From: Conidiobolus incongruus B7586
Taxonomy: Eukaryota; Entomophthoromycota; Entomophthoromycetes; Entomophthorales; Conidiobolaceae
Reading direction: 5' to 3'
Assembly (NCBI GenBank): GCA_000697335.1
Contig: JNEM01016613.1
Span: 1-11,973 of the forward strand
DNA length: 11,973 nucleotides
In this document: one piece after another, positions 1-7,699 of the stretch
Numbering within the stretch: position 1 is the first letter of the stretch
How the letters are laid out: every line of letters starts with the position of its first letter
Program-made: the position numbers and the translations under genes
Notes under the pieces: generated by a model
The model's input: only the letters and a program-made list of their open reading frames with translations
Told to the model about the DNA's origin: nothing
Database searches by the model: none

Positions 1-1048
1 TGTTAGCCATAGCATTAGCGAGCTCATATTCACGCATTTCATAAGTGAAATCGGGTGGTGTTTTCAATGCAGATGTTGGCATGACTTTGGGTGTAAATTT
101 TCTAAAAAACTGGTGAAGTCTAATTTGTCTGATAGTAGGTCTATCCTCTATGGAATTGAATAAGAATTAAGTAGTATGAATATTCATAAATAATGATTAC
201 TTGGATCAGTCGTGAGGATAAAACGAACACATTCTTTAAACTCATTTGAAACCTCAATATGAGCGGGAAACTGGAAATTGGCAGTTCGAATTTTTCTGAG
301 AAGAGGAAGTTAATACGATAACTATAAAATCATCTGAATATTAATAATACCTGTAAATTTCATTAGTTTCACGAGTTTGAAAAGGAGGAGTACCAATAAC
401 AAGAGTATAAAGAATAACACCAAGTGACCAAATATCAGCTTTGTAATCATGGCCATTATTGGAATTATATAAAACTTCGGGAGCAATATAGTTGGGAGTG
501 CCACAAATAGTTTTTTTACGTTCGTCGTCTGAAGCGAGTTCAGTAGCAAGACCAAAATCACCTATTTTAACATGCATTTTGGAGTCTAAAAATACATTGC
601 CAAGCTTAAGATCACGATGAATAACTTTACTACGGTGACAGTATTCCATAGCATCAAGCATTTGGCTTAGGTAATATCTAGCCTCTTCCTCAGAAAGCCT
701 TTTGCGTGATTTCAACAAGTCTACCAGAGACTGATTTTCGCAAAGCTCTAACATAATGTAAACATAATGTGGATCCTGGAAGCAGGAGTGAAAACGAACA
801 ATATGATTGTGTCTAAGTTTATCATTAATTTTAATTTCACTCTTTAATTTTTCTTTATGTTTTTCAGATTTCAAAGACTCTTTTAATACTACTTTACAAG
901 CTAAGCGAACACCAGAGGGAGTGGTAGCAAGATAACATTTGGCGAAACCACCCTCACCAAGTAATTTTCCAACGTTATATAGCGAATCAGTTTTTTTATC
1001 ATGGAGTTGCTCTGGCAATGGAGGCCATTTTAAATTATCACGAGCCAT
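1..1048 (-). CDS. plk1: Polo-like kinase, catalytic domain (3' end beyond window)
   Basis: Serine/threonine kinase of the polo family (Plk1, Cdc5, Plo1), which drives mitotic entry, spindle-pole maturation and cytokinesis. Exons are 1048-351, 295-201 and 147-1, giving 313 codons before the window edge. Visible motifs: glycine loop GEGGFAKC at residues 31-38, where the Cys is a polo hallmark; ATP lysine K52; alpha-C Glu about E71; catalytic HRDLKLGN at 144-151; DFG at 164-166; activation-loop T180 in KKTICGTPNYIAPE, matching Plk1 T210; and a C-lobe ending in DRPTIRQIRLHQFF. All catalytic residues are present. The polo boxes would lie past the left edge, so substrate targeting cannot be judged. 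The N-terminus before the kinase domain is short (about 24 residues). A possible splice acceptor just before the ATG leaves room for a 5'-UTR intron or an upstream exon. Family assignment is very secure; the exact start is less so. Confidence 0.95.
148..200 (-). other. Intron 2 of the polo-like kinase gene
   Basis: A 53-nt GT-AG intron with donor GTAATC and acceptor TTCCATAG. Removal joins ...FILTTDP to KDRPTIRQIRLH through split codon A|AG, restoring the conserved end of the kinase C-lobe. Confidence 0.92.
296..350 (-). other. Intron 1 of the polo-like kinase gene
   Basis: A 55-nt GT-AG intron with donor GTATTA, a branch-like ATTAAC and acceptor TTCTCAG. Removing it joins ...ETNEIY-R to KIRTANFQFP, which matches the usual polo kinase sequence at this point. 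The split codon is AG|A. Confidence 0.92.
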
Positions 1049-1053
1049 ATCGT

Positions 1054-1075
1054 CTAAAAAGAAACTAATATAAAA
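1054..1075 (-). other. Possible 3' splice site just before the kinase start codon
   Basis: On the minus strand a pyrimidine-rich TTTCTTTTTAG ends 5 nt before the ATG and looks like a splice acceptor. No matching donor or coding exon was identified upstream. If used, it would most simply end an intron in the 5' UTR, although an extra N-terminal coding exon cannot be excluded. The TAG of the acceptor itself is in frame, so an unspliced transcript must start at the ATG at 1048. Confidence 0.4.
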
Positions 1076-1507
1076 AACAAAATGGAAATAAAATTATCAA
1101 TAATATATGTGATGATGACTTTTAAACCAAAATACTAGTTAAAATTAAACTAACAAATGCCAATTTTGAGTAATAATTTAATTAATATAAGGTATTAAAA
1201 GTCCAGAAGAGAGGTAGAATTACAATAAATATTAATGATTTGGTCAGAGTACAAGAAGACAGGATGATTTGACACAAATATAGATGGTACAAATAAAGAA
1301 AGAACTACTGAACTCGATATTATTAAAACACACAATTCTTTAATGATAAATTTATATGGCACCTGAGAAGTTGTTAAACAAAAATTTTCTTATTTCACTT
1401 CCTCGATTCAATAACATCAATTCCAATCACTATTTATCACTAATTCTTTGGTAATTTAAGAAATGCACTCTAACGCCTTTAATCAATTATTTGAACACTC
1501 AAATTTC

Positions 1508-1569
1508 AGCCAATCAAGCACTCCTCTTTGTGAAAAACTAGTGATCTTGTCTTGGTTTGGGCCAATCAT
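1508..1569 (-). promoter_or_regulatory. Pair of CCAAT boxes (NF-Y/HAP type)
   Basis: Two CCAATCA motifs begin at 1510 and 1562, each preceded by G (AGCCAATCA and GGCCAATCA). On the minus strand they read TGATTGGCT and TGATTGGCC, close to the NF-Y consensus. Their 52-bp spacing is close to five helical turns, so both would face the same side of the DNA. Confidence 0.45.
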
Positions 1570-1780
1570 CGTTTAGGATTCCGATTGTTCTACTTCTGCC
1601 TAACTCAGAATCTCCCTTTCCTTAAAATTTCCTTTATTCCAAACATCCAATCCTAGAGATGAGAATATTGGAGACAAAAACATCAAGTTATAAGTTTGGA
1701 GAGATAAGCATTAGATTATTTCTCCCTTATTAGTATTTGTGTTCGTTTGATGTTCAATAGTGGAAACAATTCAAAATTAT

Positions 1781-3850
1781 ACTCATAAATAAATAATTTG
1801 TACAAACTTTTGAACCAAGTTAGGTATAACCCACCGAATCACTTGATTGCTTAGTACTGTATTTAGTTCAATATAAGACTAGTACAGTAAAATTATCAGA
1901 TTAATAGCATTAACTATTGTTAACCTTTTTTATTTTATTTATTATTAGATTGAATTTAATAAATTATTGGTTAATTGTAATATTTAAAGATTATCCAATT
2001 ATTTGGAAATGATGTAAATAAATATTGTGTTTAACTTGTTTTAATGATCTTAAATTTGTTTTGATTATTTTCAAATTAAGCCGATTTGAAATCATCAGTA
2101 TCTATCCAAGATTTTTTGCGGTTGTGTATGGTTTAATTTAGTGCCCATGTATTTGGCGGATACTATATATTTATGGAATGAAAATTGAAGAACTTGGATA
2201 TTATGGTTGTTCTTGTATTACATATGAAAATTATATTCTCAAGATTTGTAATTAATAAAAAACAATTTCTAACATTTATTTTTAAAATTTTTAAAATCAT
2301 TAATATTCGAGTATTTCGATTCTTTAAATAATCTGGGACTCGGATTATTTATGACGTATTTGATATTTTAAATTTGATCTATCATTGTATGGGATTTAAT
2401 ATATATATTTTTAATGAAAACATAATCATCAGATTAAAATACCATAAACTCGAGATATAATATGCATGATTACATATAAGCAAATAATAATGAACATATT
2501 TTAAAAGACATGTTTTATATTGAATTAATGATATTGTTTATCAATATCTATATATCTTGAGTATCTTAGTTTTATGATAATCAATCAATACAAATTACAA
2601 ACAAGATGATAATATAATTTATTTAAATCATAATTTAAAATCTAAATTATTTAAACTAATTTAGATACTCTTTAATAATCATTATATTTCATTTGTTTTG
2701 TAAATATTAAGAAAATTAAAGCTATACACTAATTAAGTAATGTTGAATCTCAAATACTGAATATTTGTTTACTCAATTCAAATTTGATTTCTATTTCTAA
2801 AGTATTAAAAATTATTAAAACGTTAATATTTTATATAATTTTCATTATTCGAAATGAATTCAGTTTAACTAATGCTAATATTTTGAAAAATTAAAATAAA
2901 ATAATATTGTGTAAATTTTATATCACAAGTTATATAAAATTAAATTATTTGAATATCATAATTAAAGTATCCTTGATTAGATCAATTTATGTTTTTTTGA
3001 AAACCTATAATATTCCATTTTAAGTATGATTGAAAATTATTATATAGAAATATTAATATGCTTTCTTGATTGAACTAAATAAATGATGGAAATAAAAAAC
3101 CTTGTTAATCAACCAGACTTAGATGATTTCATTATTTCAAGTTAATGTAAAATATGATATTTGATTTTTCTTTTTCTCATATAGGTTTAAGCATATAGCA
3201 TTGTTTTTTAAAATATATAAGTATTATGCTTAATTTACTTTTAATTATTCATGTTTACGAAATGTAGTAGAGTTACTTAAGATCGTCATATTATATATAA
3301 CAATTTCAATAATGAAATTCATATGTTAGAATTAGAAATTTAATATAGTATTTTTCAATAAAATAATCGATGAATGAAAATAAGGTAATATAATATATTC
3401 ATAATAATTTTATATTATTTGAATTCCTTTCCTTTCAAATTATTGACAGAATAATTTTATATTACAGACAATAAGGACATTTAAAACAAAGGCTATATTC
3501 ATAATAATTTTCAAGCAAATCCTATTTTTAAATATTTTTCTAATTAAATTATATGTTTGATATATTAAACAAATTAATATTATTAATTTTTAATGACATT
3601 TACTTAAGAATATTGAATATTGTTATAGATTATTAAAATTATATTCATGACAAAAATGTTTAAAAATAATTTAAATATTACAAAATTTGTTATGATAAGG
3701 ATAAAACTATAGGTATTCTAATCGAAAATTATATTATGAAATTATCAGTAAGATTTATAATTAAATTAATATATATTGATGTCTACTATATTAAAAATAT
3801 TAATAAAATTTTCTAAAATTAAATATATTTAAATTGAAATGAAAATATTA
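1781..3850. other. AT-rich intergenic DNA, no gene seen
   Basis: About 2.1 kb of roughly 80% A+T sequence between the kinase promoter and the end of tim13. Neither strand has a reading frame of convincing length or composition, and no RNA gene signature was noticed. It would include the tim13 3' UTR at its right edge. A short direct repeat is described separately. Confidence 0.6.
3394..3511. repeat. 18-bp direct repeat with a 100-bp period
   Basis: An identical 18-bp word (starting TATATTCATA, ending ATAATTTT) occurs at 3394-3411 and again at 3494-3511, exactly 100 bp apart. The flanks do not match. It may be a remnant of a small duplication, or chance in AT-rich DNA. Confidence 0.4.
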
Positions 3851-4129
3851 TTAATGTTGAGATTCTTTTTGAACTCTATGGAAATAAACTTCAGAAACTA
3901 AATTCCAAGCTTCCATATAACGATCCATACACTTGGAAAGACAATTTTGGTCAGCAGAACTCAATTCGCTACCGGGATTAGGAATACATTTATCGTAACA
4001 TTTGTCACCCAATTTGGAGATGAGTTCTTGAGCGTTGGCCATAGCTAATTCAGCACGAACTTGATCCATGACTTGTTGTTTTTTGCTGGCAGCTTCATTT
4101 GATGATGAACTGGATCCCCAAAGACTCAT
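3851..4129 (-). CDS. TIM13: Mitochondrial import inner membrane translocase subunit Tim13
   Basis: Small Tim chaperone that, with Tim8, forms a hexamer in the mitochondrial intermembrane space and escorts hydrophobic inner-membrane precursors to the TIM22 machinery. The 92-residue protein has the family's twin CX3C motif: C44-YDK-C48 and C63-LSK-C67, separated by 14 residues, which form the two disulfides of the helical hairpin. Strings typical of Tim13 flank them: AMANAQELISKL before, and CMDRYMEAWNLVS after. There is no cleavable presequence, as expected for a Mia40-dependent substrate. The Ser-rich start (WGSSSSS) is a normal variable N-terminus. The gene is a single exon and complete; the first Met gives the usual family length. 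It lies about 230 bp downstream of the unknown gene's stop, on the same strand. Confidence 0.95.
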   Translation of the reverse strand: MSLWGSSSSSNEAASKKQQVMDQVRAELAMANAQELISKLGDKCYDKCIPNPGSELSSADQNCLSKCMDRYMEAWNLVSEVYFHRVQKESQH

Positions 4130-4362
4130 TTTGAATTAATTTATTGTTTTAATTTTGCAATATGTTTGATGATTGTGTTGAATGATATAAATTTCAATAA
4201 TTATTTATAATTAATAATCTGAATCTTAATTTATGGGATTATTATCAATTGACAAAAATTGACAAGTCAAACAGTCATCAAAGCATAATTAGCATTTGAT
4301 GTTATAATGATTATTTATTAAAATTAATTAATATATATTTAAAATAATTGAATTTAAAACAT
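4130..4362 (-). promoter_or_regulatory. Intergenic region: tim13 promoter and 3' end of upstream gene
   Basis: A 233-bp AT-rich gap must hold both the polyadenylation region of the unknown gene and the tim13 promoter. No distinct TATA box or other element can be separated from the general AT-richness. Confidence 0.4.
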
Positions 4363-6032
4363 TTAAAATTGATTTCTTCTTTTACCTGGATATGGAAACC
4401 CAATCATCGTATATTTGATAAATTTACCAATATTGGCCACTCGTTTCTTTGGCCAATCCAAACTAAGTCTTCCAATAATTTTAATCTGATTATCTAATGT
4501 CACTAATTTACTATCGATTTGATTGAGCATATCAAAGAATTCGGGATAAGCTTGCGATTTCGTGTAATCGATCGTATATTGTGAGAAGTTCAGGAGAAGT
4601 TGATGGATCAACCAAGGATATTGCTCTAATTGACCTATATTGAGTCCATTTTGCTGTGTTTCAGTATCATCCATGTCATCGTCGTTATTTGAGGATGTTG
4701 TAAGCAATTTGGAGAGGTCGGGAGCAAGGTAATCATTAAGGATTCTCTCATGATCAATCATTAAAAGTTGCTTTGCTTGAACTGCTGCTAGATATTGGTC
4801 ACTAAGAATCAAGTCAATGAACCGAACTTTAAATACTGGGGATGGGATCGCTTGTAAGAACCAGTTCTTAGTTGGTTGAAGAGGAATCTGCTGAAAAATT
4901 TCATATGTTTCTCTTAAAAGGGTATCAGCGCAGACGAGCTCACTGTTAGATAAATAGATTAGCTGCTGGAATATAGAAAGAGCACCTTCCATACCAATCC
5001 AAAATTCATCATAAAACACTCTTTTAATATGATTTAATTGATCCGTGTCCACCTCGTCTTTGCTGGTATCAGCCGAGTGGTTGGGTGAAGGCACAGAGTT
5101 TTTTGAACTGTCTGTATCGCTAATATATTCACTGAATATATGCTGAGAATCCATATATGGTAACGTATACTCGCCAGTCATCACTGAGAGCAAGCTTTGA
5201 ACTACCTTTCTTATCTGTGTTTTTGGTTGACCAGCATCAGTTTCCGGAATAAGGGATAATAAGAAACAATCGGAGAGTTTGAGCTTGTTTAGGGAAATAT
5301 CTTCAGAAAAAATTCTACTAAAGTGATTTAATAAAATAATAGATAATGTACCCAACAATTCATGATTTTTGGGAGTGACTAAGCTTTCCATCCATTTCCA
5401 AACATCATGTTCAATATTGGATGTGTTGTTTTCATTGTTGGTGCTATTGGGGATAAGTGGTTCATAAACTTTAATGAAGAATTTTAACGAGTGGTAAGCT
5501 TCTAGGCATTTTAAGAGATCGCAGAACTTATGTATACAATCGGCTGTTAGAGATTGATTCATACTTTTTGTAGGTATTTTTGACTGAACGATCCGCATAA
5601 AATATTCTACAATACTAAATACTTGAGGAGGAGAGGGAAATTGACCTACAGAACAGTAATAAAGTAGGGTATCAATTGCTTCTAAGTCTAAATTATTTCA
5701 TTTGTTATAGAATTTGAAAAATTATATTAAAAGTATAGTAGTAACTTACAGTTGTTTTCATCAATTAAATTTTGAATTCTATTAATATTTGAAGTTTCTA
5801 TCATAATGGTTTTTGCTTCATTATCTGATAGAAAAGGATCTACTTGAATTGAATAAAAATTTTCTAATAACCCAGGTAAATCTCTAACAGCTTCTGTTAA
5901 AGATATAAGAGTTTTAGAATCTTCGGTTTGCACAAGGCATTGAAAAGATGGTTCCTATAAAGCTGGTTAATTTTTACAAGTATAATTTAATGTTGAATAT
6001 AATACTCTTTCAATCGCAATAATTGTTTTCAT
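4363..6032 (-). CDS. Unrecognised helical protein of about 518 residues, three exons
   Basis: I do not recognise the family. The model uses exons 6032-6006 (nine codons, MKTIIAIER), 5954-5750 and 5687-4363, which join in frame to 518 residues. The last two exons and their intron are well supported by continuous protein-like sequence; the tiny first exon is a weaker choice, made because it supplies an ATG, a GT donor in phase and an in-frame stop upstream. The protein looks almost wholly alpha-helical, with leucine-rich helices such as LEAIDTLLYYCSVGQF (79-94) and LLGTLSIILLNHFSRIF (188-204). Polar linkers separate the blocks: Asn-rich 157-167, Ser/Asp-rich about 265-294 and acidic 407-427. 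The tail is basic and aromatic (GFPYPGKRRNQF). There is no signal peptide, clear membrane span, or catalytic or zinc motif. The layout suggests a scaffold or complex subunit, which is inference only. Codon use and introns resemble the kinase gene, so it is a host gene. Confidence 0.8.
5688..5749 (-). other. Intron 2 of the unrecognised 518-residue gene
   Basis: A 62-nt GT-AG intron with consensus donor GTAAGT, a branch-like CTATAAC and acceptor ATTTAG. The split codon T|AC joins ...RIQNLIDENN to YLEAIDTLLYY, and the frame is open on both sides. Confidence 0.88.
5955..6005 (-). other. Probable intron 1 of the unrecognised 518-residue gene
   Basis: A 51-nt interval with donor GTATTA (the same hexamer as kinase intron 1) and acceptor CTTTATAG, with ATTAACC upstream as a possible branch site. 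It joins a nine-codon first exon to EPSFQCLVQTEDS in phase 0. The acceptor is well supported, because the frame closes just upstream of it. The donor and first exon are the best local choice but not unique. Confidence 0.55.
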
Positions 6033-6398
6033 ATTATTTTGATTATGATATTAATTTAAATAATATATAATGTATAATTGATTTTGATGGTATAATATAA
6101 GATACTCAATATCTATTGATAAGTTTAATGAATGAATTAAATGAAAAATAAGAATGATGAATTCGAAATGGAGGTTTTTATAGTGAATTTGGGTAATTAA
6201 AAAATAAATGTAACAATAATAATATCCAATGCATAGATCTCATTTGATCCAAGGAAGGTTAAAATTGATCGGTTAATTATTGTAGGTAATTGATTGTTTT
6301 CATACTGATCCTTTATCAAAAGTTTTATTTCAATATATTAATTCAGTCTAAATTGATCTTATTCTAACAATTGAGCTCTAACTTGAAGATCTTTGTAT
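6033..6398 (-). promoter_or_regulatory. AT-rich stretch upstream of the 518-residue gene
   Basis: No reading frame. By position it holds the promoter and 5' UTR of the unrecognised gene and perhaps the 3' end of a transcript from the GC-richer island to its right (an AATAAA is present on the minus strand near 6325-6331). No specific element stands out from the AT-rich background. Confidence 0.4.
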
Positions 6399-6428
6399 GG
6401 AGAAATTTGGGATATTCAAAATTTCTCC
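6399..6428. repeat. Perfect hairpin, 10-bp stem and 10-nt loop
   Basis: GGAGAAATTT at 6399-6408 is followed by a 10-nt loop and the exact complement AAATTTCTCC at 6419-6428. Three of the ten pairs are G-C, which is notable here. On the minus strand it starts about 34 nt after the stop of the 74-codon reading frame, so it could sit in that transcript's 3' UTR or mark the left edge of the island. Confidence 0.6.
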
Positions 6429-6461
6429 AGCTATTCTTTGAAATTCTTAAGTCATTTAATT

Positions 6462-6686
6462 TTACAAAACACCACTTTGGCGTAATATTAATTTTATGGT
6501 AATTGTTGCCTCAAGTAACAACGACAGTCCGATTTCCACTACTGTTTTGACGAACCGAGTCTTCAAATAGGTGAGCACCTTTCCCACTATATGGGGAGCA
6601 GCAGCTACAACCTGGGTAGCCAGACGAACCCTGACTGCTTCATCGTATGTGATTACTCTAGGATCTACTAGAGCTAAGTCGGACAT
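6462..6686 (-). CDS. Possible small protein of 74 residues, unknown
   Basis: An ATG-to-stop reading frame with balanced codons (CTG, GTC, ACC, CCC, CGG appear freely), unlike the AT-biased codons of the neighbouring genes. The protein begins MSDLALVDPRVITYDEA and continues with alternating Arg/Ala/Val helix-like sequence (VRVRLATQVVAAAPHIVGKV), then basic KTRFVKTVVEIG and a hydrophobic stretch, GLSLLLEATITIKLIL, that could be an amphipathic or short membrane helix. No known motif was recognised. It could be a small host gene, or the start of a captured viral or mobile-element protein. No supporting promoter or intron evidence was found, so it stays a hypothetical product. Confidence 0.35.
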   Translation of the reverse strand: MSDLALVDPRVITYDEAVRVRLATQVVAAAPHIVGKVLTYLKTRFVKTVVEIGLSLLLEATITIKLILRQSGVL

Positions 6687-6697
6687 TGTGTCCGGAC
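6680..6697 (-). promoter_or_regulatory. Inverted repeat over the start codon of the 74-codon frame
   Basis: CGGAC at 6680-6684 pairs with GTCCG at 6690-6694 across a 5-nt loop, and the overlapping GTCCGGAC at 6690-6697 is a perfect 8-bp palindrome. The ATG (6686-6684) lies at the loop/stem boundary. Alternative pairings of the three CGGAC/GTCCG units could hide or expose the start codon in RNA; that role is inference. Confidence 0.35.
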
Positions 6698-6942
6698 AGA
6701 TTTAACCAAAATAAACGTTTCAAATTAAATGAATCGAACAACCGTTAGTTGCCTAATTTGATGGTAACTAGTTTGTCATGTTTTATTAGTGAACTTATGC
6801 AAGTTTTTATAGTCCTTAGCAGATTCATTCCTGACGGGGTTAGATGGATCTTATACTAGTGGCTGTTCGGGATTTAGCAGGGGAACTCGCTCGATAGTAT
6901 AGCCACCTATTCGAGGGACACGTGAAAACTTAATTTCGGCCA

Positions 6943-6959
6943 GTCACTCGGTTGGTGAC
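6943..6959. repeat. Small hairpin in the island
   Basis: GTCAC at 6943-6947 and GTGAC at 6955-6959 form a 5-bp stem with a 7-nt loop. An overlapping alternative pairing exists between CCAGT and GTTGG-type segments. It is short and could be chance. Confidence 0.3.
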
Positions 6960-6990
6960 AGTAATTTTCATAATTAAACAGATGATTTAA

Positions 6991-7011
6991 AAACACAGTT
7001 TAGCTGTGTTT
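6991..7011. repeat. Perfect hairpin, 8-bp stem and 5-nt loop
   Basis: AAACACAG at 6991-6998 and CTGTGTTT at 7004-7011 are exact complements around loop TTTAG. It sits where the GC-richer island gives way to plain AT-rich DNA. Confidence 0.5.
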
Positions 7012-7699
7012 ATTGATTATTTATCTTGGTTATTTTATGCATAGTGGCTTAACATCAAATTTTTTCTATTTGTTTACTGCACCTAATATGCTGTTGGCAT
7101 TTTTAGTATTCTTATTTTGTTTAAGGCTTAATTCTATATATTTGATGTACTTGTTGTATACGAATAAATATCGAATAAAATAGTACCCTAGAATATTATA
7201 AAAAGCAGTAGATACACATTAATACCCCTATTTTACTTTTTCTATGAAAGTGAATCAGTCATTGAATAATATCAAATAGAAAATAAGACAGTTTACTCAA
7301 TATAACTGATAATATAACGCATAATAAAAATTATAATTTTCAGAGTATTAGTAATATTTATATATTTATCATATATTAAATACTGAAGAATAAGTATTCA
7401 TAACATGAATCATATTCATGATTTGTTGATTTAATATTACTGTTATTATAATTTTATTGTAATATTCAAATGAATCATATATACATATATATATATCAAT
7501 AGGTTATAATTATTTTCCTTGTATTATAATTAATAAAATTTATTATAAATATAGTGTTGTTTTGTAATGTCTATTAATTCATAACAAATGGAATTTATAT
7601 ATATTATTAGTTACAGTCATAAGATAAATTACAATAAATATTTATAAAAGTACTTTATATTTTTGCTTAATTAAAATCATTTGAATTTAGTACTTTGTA
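7012..7699. other. AT-rich intergenic DNA, no gene seen
   Basis: About 690 bp with no reading frame of note on either strand. It includes an AT dinucleotide run interrupted by one C at about 7476-7497. Nothing else was recognised. Confidence 0.5.

Larger units (their letters stand above)
1049..1780 (-). promoter_or_regulatory. Probable promoter / 5' leader region of the polo-like kinase gene
   Basis: This stretch is less AT-rich than the DNA to its right and has no convincing reading frame. It holds two CCAAT boxes (plus-strand AGCCAATCA from 1508 and GGCCAATCA from 1560), about 465 and 515 bp upstream of the kinase ATG. CCAAT boxes are the binding sites of NF-Y/HAP complexes, which in animals serve many G2/M genes. 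Assigning the region to this kinase is inference from position. Confidence 0.45.
6440..7011. other. GC- and CpG-richer island of unknown origin
   Basis: This roughly 570-bp block differs sharply from its surroundings. CpG occurs many times (for example near 6517, 6554, 6632, 6680, 6694, 6737, 6834, 6868, 6890, 6912 and 6937), whereas the AT-rich flanks have almost none. Its edges are marked by hairpins (6399-6428 and 6991-7011). It contains a 74-codon minus-strand frame and, at about 6850-6945, another short protein-like open stretch on the minus strand. Composition like this in a CpG-poor genome suggests recent arrival or selection. Candidates are a fossil piece of an RNA virus or mobile element, a young small gene, or a structured non-coding RNA. 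I could not match it to a family, and its age cannot be judged without relatives. Confidence 0.5.

Noticed and set aside
322-561. A plus-strand open stretch of 79 codons, rich in Leu, Ile and Phe
   Set aside because: It is the antisense shadow of the polo kinase exon; its composition is that of reversed kinase codons.
4363-6032. Assignment of the unrecognised protein to Mediator Med12, a nucleoporin or an SMC5/6 accessory subunit
   Set aside because: Each was suggested only by general helical, Leu-rich character; no diagnostic motif or length agreement was found.
6440-7011. A known structured RNA (RNase P, RNase MRP, SRP RNA, spliceosomal snRNA or tRNA)
   Set aside because: None of the conserved core motifs of these RNAs that I looked for were present, and no tRNA A/B-box pair or T-arm could be built around the TTCGAG near 6910.
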